Shown here one piece after another: positions 48,228 to 61,762 of a stretch of 64,000 bases of DNA. The stretch spans positions 62,001-126,000 of the forward strand of contig JAADJZ010000030.1 in NCBI GenBank assembly GCA_011032825.1, in the 5' to 3' direction. The notes beneath the pieces were generated by a model. The model did not search any database, had not been told where the DNA came from, and was given only the letters and a program-made list of their open reading frames with translations. Source of the stretch: Massariosphaeria phaeospora. Lineage: Eukaryota; Ascomycota; Dothideomycetes; Pleosporales. A program made the position numbers and the translations under genes. The first letter of the stretch is position 1. The number at the start of each line of letters is the position of its first letter.

Positions 48228-50271
48228 TCAAACTGACCTATCCGGAAAGAACCGATGGCTTGTCAGGAGCCCAACAACCTCATTCTCCTTCAACTCCTCA
48301 GTAGCCAGTTCGTCCTTCTGCAGCACCTGACCCGCCTCTTCCTGCTTCCCGACACCTATCAACGTCAAAAGCGCCCTAACCTCATCATCAAACACCATCG
48401 GAATCCACAAGCATTTCCCCAATCTCTTTAGTAAGTTATCCGCGTTTGACATAACCCCAACCCCTGCATCCGCAAATGCTACTTCACAGTATTTGGTGAA
48501 GAACTTGGCTTCGGTGGAGCCTTGTGCTGCGAGCGCGCCCATGGTAAGCGTCCAGAGGAGCAGATCGGGAGATTTGGCCCAGCGGAAGCTAGAGCCTGTG
48601 GTTAAAGCGGCGCGGAGTTTACGAACGGTGGTGAGGATTATGGAACGATAGGAGGGGTCCAAGGGTTGGGCGGTCCTGGTGAGGAAGATGAGGAGGGCGA
48701 GGCTAATGCTTGCATCTATAGGGCTATCCGTGTGTCGTGTGTCTTTGGTTCTTGATGTGTCGCCGTTGGAGTCCTCGTCTTTGCTATACCAGTCAAACAG
48801 TCGGTACATTAGTAGACAGCCATGCTTTTGTAGTTCGATGGGGTCGAATAGACATGTGGGGTCCTTAAACCAGGATGAGATATCGCCGACGAATACAGTT
48901 ATGTCATCTATTATGTCCAGTAGATCGGCATCAAGCTTTAGGTCTCGGAATAGACCTAGAACGTGAGCCGAAGAGGGGCGGGTTCGGAAGGAGGGGATGT
49001 CATACTTTTGGGCAGCGCCGTTGATGCCCAGAATTGTGGCGTAGGGCCGTTGGAAGGTCGAGACTGAGTGCGCAATGCTGTGCCTATATCCGCATGTTAG
49101 CGGTGACCGGAACGATGGATGGCGTATAATGTACGCAGCTTCCCGGAGTTCAGACTGCAACCATAGGCCCAACAAGCACTGGACAGACAAAACCGACGAA
49201 TTAGAAGGCCATTGGTCAATAAGGCACAGCAGAGGCGAAGAAAATCGGGCCGAAAAGTGATATCTCGCCAAGACTGACATGTATGCGGCACAGATCAAGG
49301 ATGAAAGGGGTTTTGGTATGAAGGAATAGGCCGTCAGCGAGCTTACATTAGAACAAAGACCTGCAGGCATCTATTCGAATGTAGTGCAGAAAGACCGCCT
49401 CTCTGCTCTATCATAGTTCGGAGACCATTGAGATGTATTGCTCTTTGCATCTCGCTCCACTCGGAGTCGTCATGATCCTTGCCCGGTGCAAGTTGGCTCT
49501 CCTCGAGACACAGAAGCATAAACACAGCGGTAATGTTGTTGTCGTCGATACTCGTTTGGGGGTCTGAGAGAAGCGTGTTGATCTCCGAAATTGCCTGTGC
49601 CTTGTACTTGAGCACATTGTAGCGGTTGGTAGCACCCAATGCTTGCAGTTGGAGCGCACTGGCAGCGAGCACTGCGTATGTGAAGGGTGCGCTCGTCGTG
49701 TTCTGTAACGAGTTGGCGAACCATTTCATGGTCGAACCTGCGGCTGATTGGTGAAGATCCACAGGGAGCAGACGGGGCGAGACGACTTTCACAACTACAG
49801 GCGCCATTCAATACGACGAACAGCATACTAACCATCAGCAGGCTTACAATGGTCAATGAGTGCGCTCGTCTTTTCATCTGTCCGTACTGGTAGGCTCTGG
49901 AAGGGATCCAGCACCCCAAGAGAAAACCCTTCCTGTCTCGTCAGCGATGTATGTACATGTGGGTAGTGGCAGCGATCCCCCGTGCAGTAGGGCACTTTGC
50001 ACGAGCTGCCATGGCTCAATGAGAAGGTCGTGTAGGGCCGACTGCTACCAATACTAGGTAATGCATCCACGTCCGGACTCGGGCTCGGTGGGTTCTTCTG
50101 TCGAGTGCTCCACGGCTTTTGTCTCCGGGCTTGGTGCATCACGAAAGACCTCACGGTCTTGTCGGGCTTGGCGTTCGTCCCATGGCTAGTAGAATCGATG
50201 AACATGAACTGCCGCTTTGTAGACTTGCGGCTCCCTCTACGGCCGGCTTCATGGCTACCGGTCGCGTCCAT
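48228..50271 (-). CDS. Fungal_trans_2-type regulator without a Zn2Cys6 cluster
   Basis: Exons on the minus strand: 50271-49848, 49794-49347, 49083-48228; 575 residues. Starts MDATGSHEAGRRGSRKSTKR and has QFMFIDSTSHGTNAKPDKTV followed by FVMHQARRQKPWS, a segment found at the N-terminus of many uncharacterised filamentous-fungal regulators. The middle and C-terminus (VKVVSPRLLPVDLHQSAAGS, FMLLCLEESQLAPGKD, HLNGLRTMIEQRGGL, LLDIIDDITVFVGD) match the helical Fungal_trans_2 region of zinc-cluster factors. No Zn2Cys6 is present; a small Cys/His group (CKVPYCTGDRCHYPHVH) lies at about residue 90. Intron 2 is 263 bp and contains another short open frame, so an extra exon is possible. Likely a transcription-related protein of unknown target. 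Confidence 0.75.
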
Positions 50272-50684
50272 GCCGCGCGCATCTTTGACAGCCAAGGATA
50301 AGGTGCAGATAGAAGGATGCCTCGGCAAGGGGAGGCGAAGGTGGGGGGATTCGGCGCGACAGGGAAGGTACAGATAGGTATCTATGGATGCACGGTGGTG
50401 TATGAATCGTCCAAAAGGGAAGCCGATAGTCGACAGAGGACACTTTGACGAGGCAACGAATGACAAATGCCACGCTAGCGCTAGGCTAGGCCATCCTGAG
50501 TCGAGCCGAGGGGACGTGTTTCTAAGTACAACTCTTGCACGTACACATAGCACACACTTGATCCCTCTGTCGAAGAAGCCGAAAGACAAGAGCGTACATA
50601 TGCTGTGTGGACATCCTAGCCAGCATCTAGCCGCTATGTCACCACTACATCGAGATGATATACATCGTTAAAAATCGACAGCTT
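50272..50684. other. Intergenic, regulator promoter and UTP21 3' flank
   Basis: 413 bp between the regulator start and the UTP21 stop. No gene seen. Confidence 0.45.
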
Positions 50685-53600
50685 TTACCTCGCACTCCTG
50701 ACCCATCCCACAACGCCAACACTGTAACCCACCAAGCCGCCGACTCGTTCTCTTTCCCGTTTTGCTTCCTCTTGCCACTTCCTCAGCTCCTGCACTAGGT
50801 CTCCGTTCCGAACGACCACATCGCCGTGCAACTTCAGAAACACGCTCATCCATGCCTGCACAAGCTCGTAGTCTTTCCGTTCTCTCAGCCTCTCCACCAG
50901 AGCGTGAATGAAGGTCCGCAGCTCCACATAAGGCGCCTTAGTGTCTAGCGTACGAATTGCGACGTCGGCGGCCGAAGGTGGAAGAGATGAGAGAAAGGAC
51001 AACACTGGTATGTAATCCTCGGATTTGGCAGCATCGGCAAGTAGTCGCGTAAACTCGTTGGTCGATGACGAGGCCGCTGACTTCGATGCTAACGTAGAGC
51101 TTGATATGCGTGATGTGGGTTTGGGCTCGAGAGATACAATAGTATTCGATTCGGTGGCGGAAGACGGGTTCTGTGACAGCGAAGGTAGGAAGAAAGGCGC
51201 CTTCTCTGGCGCTTTGGGGGCTTCTTTCGGCTTGTTACGCGCACGGATGACATCGAGATGAAGGAGCGTCTGCCACCTCGACTTAGGTACGAGACTAAGT
51301 GTCGTGATGCGAGCGCTGAGCTGATCCATCACCGGAACCATTATATCATCTTCCTGCTCTCGCGGTTCATTTTCAGCAGCCGCTTCAATAACAGCTTCGC
51401 CTCCTTCCCCCGAGGCTGTAGGGGCGGTGATCGCAACAACCTCATCTTCGGATATTTGGCGAGTCGAGACGTGTGTGAATAGTGTTCGATTAGTCCAAAC
51501 ATGGACACCTACTTCGTTGTCTAGCGCTGTAGCGAGAAACTCTCCCGTAGGCGAGAACGCGACGGTAGTGCATCGTCCGGGCAGCCTCATCGCGTCGATG
51601 AGATGTCCCGTGGGGAGATCCCAAACTCTGATGGTAGAATCAGACGCTGCAGATATGATCCATCGACCGTCATTCGAGAATGTGTAGTCGATGACCTGCA
51701 ACTGGCCATGCGAGCGCAAAGCCCATAACTCTCTGATCAACTTCTTGGTCGCGATGTCCATGACACGGATCGAACCATCATCGCAGCTTAACGCTATCAA
51801 GTCGCTGGCGCGATGATAGCGGAGACCAAGGATCTTTGTCATCGGGTACCAGTCGATTTCATGGAGCAAGAGCCCTGTCCCAAATTCCCAGAACTAGGTG
51901 AGGCGTTAGTAGTTCACTCATGTCTCATACGCTACTGAAACTGACCTTGACTTTACCGTCGTCTCCACAACTGATTACCATTCGATTCAAGCTGTCCACT
52001 GCAATGCCAGTTACAGCTCCTTTGTGCTTCCCTTGCCCTTTGCTATACTTGGTCGGAGACTGCGTATCTTGGTCTAATATCATGTCTTCTGCTTGTAGCT
52101 GCTGTAGCTTCAGTCTCTTCGCTTCAGATGGGGTCAATCGGGCAGGAAACCTGCGCCGATGTTGTCCAGATTGAAGATTGTACATGTCGAGCGCGCCACC
52201 TGCAGAACCTATCAGTGCGAAAGTACCGCACGGCGATAGGGTCACGCTCTGTAGACTGTCAGCTAGAGCATCAAACTTCAGTAAAACCGAACTTACTTTC
52301 ACTTCGGCGCCATCGCCAGTATCAAACGCCCACCTTCCAGCGCGTTTCCGGCCCCAAAACCATGTCCTTGCCGTTTTATCCCCGGCATGACCTGTGATTA
52401 TGCTTTCCCATCCAGACATGTTGGCTTCAGAGCCCTTTTTACCTTTCGCCTTGGACGAGTTATTCCAGATTCCTGTCACGCCGGGCATCGCACCCATGCC
52501 GCCATCGCGATTGAGAGAGCACGCTATACATGTGATAGCTGGGGCTTTGAGGTCCTCCAATTTAGCATGAAGTCTCGAACCTGATGCACTTCCGTTGAGA
52601 AGTCCCATCTTCTTAGCCTTTTTTTGAATGGCTCCCTGGCTGAGCTCCATACTTTGACCATCACGGCGCAAACTCCAGCCCCACAAACTCCTGTCCTGGC
52701 TCGCACTCAGAAGCCATTTTCCTGTTTCATCGGAACCGTCCGAATTTGAAGGAAGAAAGCGGAGGGTGGAAACTGGAGCTGAATGGCCACCACGGGTATG
52801 CAAAATCCGCGGCGTGGGCGAAAAGGGCGTCTCATCGAAAATCCAGCTCTTTAAAGAATTGTCTAAACCACTCGAGACGAGAACAGATTGGCCCGGTAGA
52901 AAGTCGACCTTGCTTATGCCACCTCCAACCCCACCGCTTGCGGACGGTGGGGGATTATGCGCTCCGTGCAAGGAACCCATCTTGCGGCCCCCTTTGTTCA
53001 GATCCCAGAATGTGATGTCGCCGTTCTCTCTACTCGCGGTCGCCATCACACCGTCCTGACGGCCATCTTCCCCAGCACCTAGTCCATCGCTTCTAAACGA
53101 GATGCTAGTGGTTGCCATTTTGCCAGAGCTTCCCGTGTTCAGCCGCAACACCTCTCTATCAAGTCGAACGTCGTGAATGACGACTGGGCCTGACTCGTAG
53201 GCGATTGCTAGAAGAGACAGGGCAGGAGTCGATTGCAGTGCCGTCACCGCTCCGAAATCAGCCGCTGGTGGGAGAAGGGTGTACAGTAACTTGGCTGTGT
53301 TTAGGTTCCAAATCTCGACTGAGCCATCTTTTCTACCAACAAAGATCTTATTCAGGTATGTGGGCATAGTAGTGATGCGCCCGGAGAGAGCACTCGACGA
53401 TGCGCCATGGAGCGTGGTGTAGTGCTCCGATGTCTTCGCTTTCCACACCTCGATGCGTGTGGAGCAGCAACCAACAACCCATTCTCCAAATACTAGCAGT
53501 TGTAGTATATTCTCGCTAAGTCCCCGTGGTAACTCGAGTTCACCAGCCTTCTTGCCGCGTTGAAACAACCATATACCCCTCGCGCCTTTCGCGCCGCGGC

Positions 53601-53988
53601 CGCCCCATGCAGCAAATACAACTTTCTTCCATGCCAAGGTTGCTGTGATAAGCTCGGGTGTTTGCGGCCTCGTGATGAAGACGAGATTCAGGCCTCTCTT
53701 CAGATCATACGTTTGCAGTGATCGCCCAACGGAGGTGGTAATCTGGAAAGTGGTTTTGCCTAGCGGAAGGGAGGTGAATGGAACATCTGTAGGAGACACC
53801 AGGCCAACAGTCTAGCAATAGTTAGCGATGCCAAACGTGTCTAGACTTCAGAAGCTTACGCGGAAGGGTGCGAAGATTTTGGACCTGTGAGCGACTGGCG
53901 CAGAAACTTTCGCCAGGCTGGCCTCGTGCTTCTGCCGCTTCGCTACTGGGCCAGCAACAGTGCGCTCTGGGAACTTGGGCGCCGGCAT
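50685..53988 (-). CDS. UTP21: SSU processome WD-repeat protein UTP21 (WDR36 family)
   Basis: Nucleolar U3 snoRNP subunit (UTP-B) needed for 18S rRNA processing. Exons on the minus strand: 53988-53860, 53811-52297, 52248-51946, 51893-50685; 1051 residues. The first exon encodes a basic 43-residue leader (MPAPKFPERTVAGPVAKRQK). Two WD40 propellers follow (for example LNKIFVGRKDGSVEIWNLNT, LLSASQDRSLWGWSL, VISCGDDGKVKFWEF, WIISAASDSTIRVWDL). A helical Utp21 C-terminal domain (about 870-1051) closes it. The 48-bp intron at 52249-52296 has ideal signals but is a multiple of three with an open frame; removing it gives EVKSVTLSPCGTFALIG, as in relatives. Divergent from the amidase. Confidence 0.94.
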
Positions 53989-54230
53989 TTCCAAAGTAGC
54001 TACCGCGTGCAACCCGCAAGAGAGGATGGTGACGTGGGTTGTTGAGACGAATGCAGCGTGAGCAGCGCCGAACAAAACTTTGCAGTTTTGCGGAGCCGAC
54101 GCGCATGTGTACTCGCTACGCCCCGCGCCAAGCCGATCGCCGCAGGGGTGCCGGTGCTGGTGCGTGGGGGTGGGGTGGGGGCTCTTCTCCCCCTCGATGG
54201 CTGCTGATCTAGCAGACTGTAGGGCCGAAA
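53989..54230. promoter_or_regulatory. Shared promoter of UTP21 and amidase
   Basis: 242 bp between outward-facing starts. Contains a GTGGGGGTGGGGTGGGGG tract at about 54163-54180 (G-rich on the plus strand) that may be structured. Confidence 0.5.
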
Positions 54231-56297
54231 ATGAGCGGGCACGCAACCCTCGGGCTAGAGCAACGGCCTGATGCGTCTTCCAAACGGATTTCCTACAACC
54301 GACCGCAGTCCCAGCTATTGGAAGCACCCTACACAGCCCCGCCCGAGCCTACGAACCCCGTCGTGCGAGGCCTACAACTCTACTATGGAGCCTCCCTGTG
54401 AGTGTCGCTTTGTTTTGCACGCGCCTAATGAATTCCGTTCTCATGAGACCTGACTGACAATGTAGGATCTCCTCGGTGAATGCTGTGTCCGCCTACCTGT
54501 GGTCGAATGCAGGATTTACACTTCTGCGCAACATACCTGAACTTCGTAACCATCAACCACGATTCGATCCGACCGTGATCCCCGCCCACGAATGCGCCGT
54601 GGACGCGTCTCCCGCCGCCGACTCTTCCCTCGCCCTACGCGGTCGGCTATCTTCAGGCCGGAGTAACTTTCCATCTGTGGCGGACTATCATGCGGCTTAC
54701 GCCTCCGGAGCTCTGACGCCTCTCGACATCGTTGAGACATTGCTACCGCTCGTTCGGCGCGATGTCTCCGCACCAACACCTCATTCGACGGCCTTCATTG
54801 AAGTACAAGTTGACATGGTCAGAGCTGCGGCAGAAGCCTCTACAGCACGATGGAAAGCTGGCACGGCTCGGGGTCTTCTTGATGGCGTACCTATAGCGAT
54901 CAAAGACGAGGTGGATGTCGAAGGGCTCGAGACTAAATTCGGATCCAAACGAGTATCTGCTCCTACAGAGTCCAGTTGGTGTGTGAAGAAACTGGTAGAA
55001 GCTGGGGCAATCATACTAGGGAAATCGAGTATGCATGAACTCGGTATAGGTATGCACTTCGCCGGTGATGACGCGACAGTCCAAGCCCTCTTCGTTGGCC
55101 GTATAGGACTAACCCTATATGACATCCAGATACAACAAACAACAACCCAACCTATGGCACTCCCCTGAATCCATACCACCAAGGATACTATTGCGGCGGT
55201 TCTTCTGGAGGCAGTGCATACTCTGTCGGAGCGGGTTTAGTTCCACTTGCACTTGGCGCAGATGCTGGCGGAAGGTGAGTAATGGTTTGCGTCCCTTTTG
55301 CGTTCATCCGACCTGTTTAAAGCAGCTGATCTTCACCATGCGCACCCTCTTTCTAGTCTCCGTTCTAATCCATTCCAGTATTCGTATTCCAGCAAGTTTC
55401 TGCGGTATATACGGCCTAAAGACCAGCCATGGCCGAGTCTCTCGCCTTCCAACCCCAAATTTAGCTGCCTCATGCGGTGTCATCGGCCCCATGGGCGCTA
55501 ACATGCTCGACATCGAAATCGGCTTCCGTGCCATGGCTACCTCAGATCCAGCACACGCGACTTCTGGCATTTTCTCCAAACCATTGGTAGCTAATCTGCC
55601 ACCGAAGATTAAGATGCTTGGTGTCTATACACCATGGGTTGATAGGGCCAATCCAGTCGTGCAGGACGCCTACAAAACCGTCTTGGACTACTTTCGCGAC
55701 CAACTCGATTACCAGATCGTGGACATAACTATACCTTTTCTTCATGCAGGCCAGATTGCGCATGCCCTTACGTGCCTTACTGAACTTGCGGCCGGCCACC
55801 CCGGATCCGTAGCCGATCTACAACCGGCTAATAAGATTCTCATCAGCGTGGGCCGGCACACTCTCGCTTCAGACTACCTTTTGGCACAACGACTACGTGA
55901 ACTACTCATGAAGCATCTAGCTGCGTTATTCGACGAACACCCCGGCATGGTCATAGTGACGCCCACGACGCCCCTGCCTGGTTGGCGCATTGCAGACCCG
56001 GTGGATCTGAAGTACGGCGTTAGCGATGCCAACATGTCTGTAAGGAACATGGAGTTTGTTTGGATGGCGAACTTCTGCGGCTGTCCTTGTTTGCAAATTC
56101 CGGCTGGGTATACTGATTTGGAAGGTGGGGGGAAGTTGCCAATAGGGCTCATGGGTATGACTGAGTGGGGAAAGGATGAAGAAGCGATATCTTGGGGATA
56201 TGATGGCGAGAGATGGTTGAACGAGGGGCTGAAGGGAGGAAGACAGCAGCCACAGACCTTTGTGGACATTCTGAAAACGGCTAGAAGCACGAAGTAG
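54231..56297 (+). CDS. Amidase-signature family hydrolase
   Basis: Hydrolyses an amide bond (substrate unknown). Exons 54231-54397, 54466-55049, 55130-55274, 55379-56297; 604 residues. The start at 54231 (MSGHATLGLEQRPDASSKR) was found by tracing the frame back from PTNPVVRGLQLYYGASL. Catalytic Lys202 lies in VPIAIKDEVDVEG. The Gly/Ser-rich signature YYCGGSSGGSAYSVGAGLVP and GADAGGSIRIPASFCGIYGL carry the cis-Ser and nucleophile Ser of the Ser-Ser-Lys triad, so it looks active. No signal peptide. The long N-terminal extension and the C-terminal NFCGCPCLQIPAGY segment resemble fungal fatty-acid-amide-hydrolase/glutamyl-amidotransferase-A-like members. Confidence 0.92.
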
Positions 56298-56926
56298 GCT
56301 CTCATACAAAAGGGAACTCTAAGAATAGGGCCTCTACTTAAAATGGCTATACGCACCTGAGATTGTCTACAGTCAGCACAGTTAAGCAGGCTCGAAATTA
56401 GCTGTAACTAGCCATCATATCTATAACCTTAATCAATATCAGTCTGTAGCTTCTATATGCTCAGCACGGGTACATTGCCTGTAGGATAAGTAATCGCTTA
56501 TTTTCAGAGAAACCGTGCGTATAAGAGAGTAGGTAGACGAGGCAGTATTTAATAGAACTTGCTATGGGATGTCCGATTGCCTGGACACTCATATCAAATT
56601 GGACGCCTGTTGGTTCCGCCAGCAACTGCAATTCTCCGATACGTCTCGTTTCACTTAGGATCGGCAATGCAGCGTGACGCAGGCAGATCCTGCAACCACC
56701 CACTTTTTTCCAGTACACTTGTAAATCTGCATCAGCGGAGAGCTTAACCCTCATATCGGCCGCTGCGAAGAACACACGGCTAGAGGCTTGTATTGGCCTA
56801 TTCCTGGCGCAATTGTGAACTGTCCTGTCAACTACGTCATGGGCAGCGAAGTCCTGTGCAAGTCGCTTAACTGGAAAAGCAACCTCCGGCATCCCACTCA
56901 TTGTACGCCCCCACCTGCAATACCCC
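56298..56926. other. Intergenic, VIP1 promoter
   Basis: 629 bp between the amidase stop and the VIP1 start. A long minus-strand frame crosses into VIP1 and is its antisense shadow. No other feature. Confidence 0.45.
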
Positions 56927-59900
56927 ATGGAGCTCACCCGCACGGCTAGTGCCGAGAGCACTCGATCATGGACAACACCACACCTGCTCGCCTCGGGCAG
57001 CAGCTCGACGTCGGCGAGCAGAAAGGCGCGGTCGTCCGAGCCCGAGACGGGCGGCGCAAATGTCGAGCGGGCGAGCGTGTCGATGCCACCCCCGGCCAGC
57101 AAGGCCATCGCCCGCCAGTTTCCCCCCTCCAGACGGCCGTCGAAGGCGTCCGACAGCAGCATCGTCGACCTCAGGAATGGCCCCGCCGGCGACGAAGCAG
57201 ACACGGCGACGCCCTCGCTGGAAGCTTCCCGCGGCGCAAGCTTGGCTTACGCGTCGCTGGCGCTACCGGACACCGGATACCGCGACCGTCCATCGCGGTC
57301 TGAGCCCGATGCAGAGTCGAACCGCATGTCGTTTTCGTCGCTGTACTCGATTGGGTCCGCAATCTACACCGGCACTCGTGGGCACAGTGGGCCCAGCTCG
57401 GTCGCTGGAAGTTCGGAGCCGGAGGGCAAAATGGACGCAACCCACGGCACCACAACTGCCACCTCGTCGCTATCGGTGACGACCGCTAGCCAGAACGGCA
57501 GTTTGGGCCCGAAGGTGTCGCCGACCCAACTGCTCTTTCCCAAGGACCAAGCAACCCACAGCCCCGCTCCAGCAAACGCAAATGCAAACGGCCCGGCAGT
57601 ATCGCCCCAACCGCCATCGAACTCTCCAGGCGCCGCACGCCGCTCACGAAGCCGCACAACCGCCCAGAGACGCATCAGCGGCAGCACGGGGGCTAGTAGC
57701 AGCCCTAGCAGCAGAGACATGCGGGAAGTCCGGAGGCCTACCAAGGGCGTCATCGGCATATGTGCCCTCGAGTCCAAGGCCCGCAGCAAGCCGGCACGCA
57801 ACATCTTCGGCAAGCTAGTTGACGAGTTCGACGTGAAGATCTTCGGAGACAAGATTATCCTCGACGAAGACGTGGAGAACTGGCCTGTCTGCGACTTCCT
57901 CATCTCCTTCTTCTCCGATGGATTCCCCCTTGACAAGGCTATCGCCTACACGCGACTGCGCAAGCCTTTCTGCGTCAACGACCTGCCCATGCAGCAGATC
58001 CTCTGGGACCGCCGTCTCTGTCTGCAGATCCTGGATAAGCTGAATGTCCCCACGCCAAAGCGAGTCGAAGTCAGCCGGGACGGCGGCCCGCGATTACGCA
58101 ATGCCGACCTCGCCAAATCGCTCTTTGAGAGGACCGGCTTGAGCCTGTTAGGTCCTTCTGATGGCACTGGTGGCGGCTACCCGTCGCCAAAGAAGGTCGA
58201 GGTCGTCGACGGGGGCAACGGTATCCGCGTTGATGGCGTGACGCTCATGAAGCCTTTCGTCGAAAAGCCGGTGAATGGAGAGGATCACAACATCAACATC
58301 TACTACCACCAGAAAGACGGTGGAGGTGGCCGAAGGTTGTTCCGAAAGGTAAACAACAAGAGCTCGGCAAAGGACGACACATTAGACATTCCACGGTCGG
58401 TCACCGAGCCTGGCAGCAGCTACATCTACGAGCAGTTCCTGCATGTTGAGAATGCTGAAGATGTCAAAGCCTACACTGTTGGGCCTAATTATTGTCACGC
58501 GGAGACACGAAAGTCACCCGTTGTGGACGGAGTTGTTAAGCGCAACCCCAGTGGTAAGGAAGTTCGATACGCTACTCAACTTACCGACACAGAAGCTACC
58601 ATTGCTTCGAAAATATCAGAAGGCTTCGGGCAGAGAGTTTGTGGATTCGATTTCCTTCGCGTCGGAGATCGCAGCTACGTAATAGATGTCAATGGTTGGA
58701 GTTTCGTCAAAGACAACGGCGACTACTACGATAAGGCTGCCAACATCCTAAAAGAAATGTTCCTCAAAGATATTGAGCGAAAAGAAAGGAAGGACGGCCA
58801 AATCACTCCTATAGACGGTCAAGAAGGCCCGGATCCCTCAGGTCTGCCTAAGAAGAGTACCAGTAGTCATCGGCAGACATTGAAGGGATTGTTCAAATCT
58901 CCTAGTATGTCCAAGATAGCTAACCAGCATCGACATTCGACCACTTTGCCCTCTTCACCTGAACCCTCGCTAAGCACTACCCCCATTGCAGCATCGCCAA
59001 GTTTCGAGAAGCCATTAGCTACTGTATTGACGAGTGTTCCAAACGTACCCGCTAAGTCAGAGCCAGATCTTCTACCACCGCCGGCTGTTCGAGACATCGA
59101 TGTGACTACTGGAGTACTGGTACCGCTTTCCTCAGACGACCAAGGACCCGTACCTCCGCCAGCCTCTAAAGCGCAATGGAAGCTCAAGGGTGTTGTCTCT
59201 GTGGTTCGACACGCCGATCGTACACCGAAACAGAAGTTCAAATATACTTTCCATACGAAACCCTTTGTCGACCTTCTTAAAGGACATCAGGCTGAGGTCC
59301 TCTTGATTGGAGAAGCTGCGTTGCAAAGCGTGAGTGAGGCAGTCAGGCAGGCTATGGAGGAGGGAGTCGAGGATCCCAAAAAGCTCCGCGAACTACACAT
59401 ATACTTGAATAAGAAGGGGGCTTGGCCTGGGACTAAGGTCCAAATAAAGCCAATGTTTCGGAAGAGACGCAAAGAGGAATTACACCCTGAGGAGGCCGAC
59501 GAAGACTCAGAGCAGCCGGCAATTAGTCCTACTCCAGGCGACCCATTGCAACCATCCCTTAATTTCTCCCCGAACCGGAGCGATTCCATGTCCGGCCTGA
59601 CACTATCACGCATCTCTGCGGCCGAGAACAACCTCGTTCTCGACAAACTGCAATTGATTATCAAGTGGGGAGGAGAGCCGACGCATTCCGCCCGCCACCA
59701 AACCCAAGACCTGGGTGCTAACTTTAGGAACGACCTACTACTGATGAACAGAGACGTGCTAGACGATGTTTCGATTTTTAGTAGTTCTGAGCGTCGCGTT
59801 ACAACGAGTGCGCAGATCTTCGCCGCCTCCTTCCTCGAGAAGGACCAGTACCCTGCCAAGAACATTCACGTCCGCAAAGATTTGTTGGATGATTCCAATG

Positions 59901-61474
59901 CGGCCAAGGATGTCATGGATAAGGTGAAGAAGAAACTCAAAACCCTTTTGCGAGCAGGTGACAAAGCGCCTCCACAGTTCGCATGGCCGAAAGAAGTTCC
60001 AGAGCCTTATATTGTGGTCCGGCAGGTTGTGGATCTGATGAAATTTCATCATCGAGTCATGAACCATAACTTCAAGAAGCTCGAGTCTGGGGCTGTTTCT
60101 TCGCTCTCTGCGATTGCGAGCCCGCCCATTGAATTAGCCTCTCCTGGACATGGTGTTCATGCCCTATCTCAGGCAACATCCGTGAACAACATCCAATCTC
60201 GATGGTGTTGTAATGAGGGTCCTGAACTCTTCAAAGAGCGCTGGGAGAAGCTTTTCAAGGAGTTCGACGACGCTGATAAAGTTGACCCAAGTAAGATCTC
60301 CGAGCTTTACGACACGATGAAGTTCGACGCTATTCACAACCGCCAATTTCTCGAATGGGTCTTTACCCCGGACATGCCCTTTTTGGACGAGTTTCTCATT
60401 GCAGAGCCCTTGAAGCAAGCATCCGCAGAAGGCCAACCCAAACTCCCGACAGCTTTCGACGCACTCACGAAGCAACTAGAGCAGAAAGACCAACCCACAG
60501 AGAGACACTCGAACATCGCTCATAGGATGGGATTCAGACGCAAGTCAGAAATAGCCATCAAGCCTGTCGATGTGCCATCTTACGTGCACCAGTCTTACTT
60601 CAAGCTCTATACGGGTGTCAATACCGCGACAACCAAAGCACAGGCTGCTGCACAAGTCGATGCGCGGCTAGTGAAACTTCGCGAAATGTATTATCTGTGC
60701 AAAGTACTCTTCGACTATATTGGTCCGCAGGAATATGGTATTGAGTCGGAGGAGAAACTTGAGATAGGCCTCCTCACATCCCTACCGTTGCTGAAAGAGA
60801 TCGTCGAAGATCTTGAAGAGTTGCAAGCATCGGACGCACCCAAATCCTTCTTCTATTTCACCAAAGAATCGCACATTTATACTTTGCTAAACTGTATCCT
60901 GGAAGGCGGCATTAAGACTAAAATTGAGCGCAACGCGATTCCCGAATTGGACTATCTCTCTCAGATCAACTTCGAGTTATATGAGTCGGAAAACGTTACA
61001 ACAGATAATGAACCAAATACTTTCAACTACAGTATCCGTATAGCGCTATCACCGGGTTGCCACGCTTTTGCGCCACTAGATGTGTACGCCTTTTCCCTCC
61101 ACTGGTATGAATGAATTGATTCGCTAATGATTACGTAGTGTGCTAGACTCGCGACACATGATCGGGTTCTCACCGCGTCGTAGTCTCACAGCTCATCTCG
61201 ATTGGAAGGAGGTTCTCGAGACGCTCCGCGCAAAGTTCCATACGTAGGCCTACTCTCCTCTTTGCTATGAAATCCGATACTAATGCACACTAGTGTGAAT
61301 CTTCCCAAGAGCTTCGTTGCAATCAATTTGAGTGAGAAGCTACCTAATACATTCGAAGAGATGGAAGCGGAGGACAAGGAAAACACCAAAGGCAAGGACA
61401 AAGTGGGTCAGGATGGTAACGTGGACGGTAAAAAAGACGTTCATATGGGCGGCTTGGTACCTGTTACTCTTTAG
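56927..61474 (+). CDS. VIP1: Inositol hexakisphosphate/PP-IP5 kinase-phosphatase VIP1 (Asp1 type)
   Basis: Bifunctional enzyme making and hydrolysing 1-phosphorylated inositol pyrophosphates, which control phosphate sensing, polarity and the cytoskeleton. Exons 56927-61083, 61139-61243, 61294-61474; 1480 residues. The first ~265 residues are Ser-rich and disordered, longer than in yeasts. The ATP-grasp kinase starts at GVIGICALESKARSKPARNI and includes IFGDKIILDEDVENWPVCDF, PFVEKPVNGEDHNINIYY and YVIDVNGWSFVKDNGDYYDK. The histidine-acid-phosphatase-like domain begins with VVSVVRHADRTPKQKFKY (Arg761-His762) and ends GCHAFAPLDVVLDSRHM, created by splicing intron 1. The tail is short and acidic. 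Both active sites appear intact. Confidence 0.95.
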
Positions 61475-61762
61475 GTCGTTGATACGTTGGAGTCGAATAT
61501 TGCATCTTGGGCGGCACGAGTGATTATGCATCAGCACGGGACTGGTTCAGCTAAGTAAAATTTTAAGATGTGGCTGCTTCTCAGCGGGTACGTTCATCGA
61601 TACTAGGCTTTGGTAGCTCACAATTGAACCAGATATTATGCCATCAATCTAGACTAGGGGGCTTATACACTACCAGTATGCTAATTACAACCTAATTATC
61701 ATACGGATACGGTACATGAAAGCTCAAACTGAGTCTGGACCGTGTATCTCTCAGTCTACTCC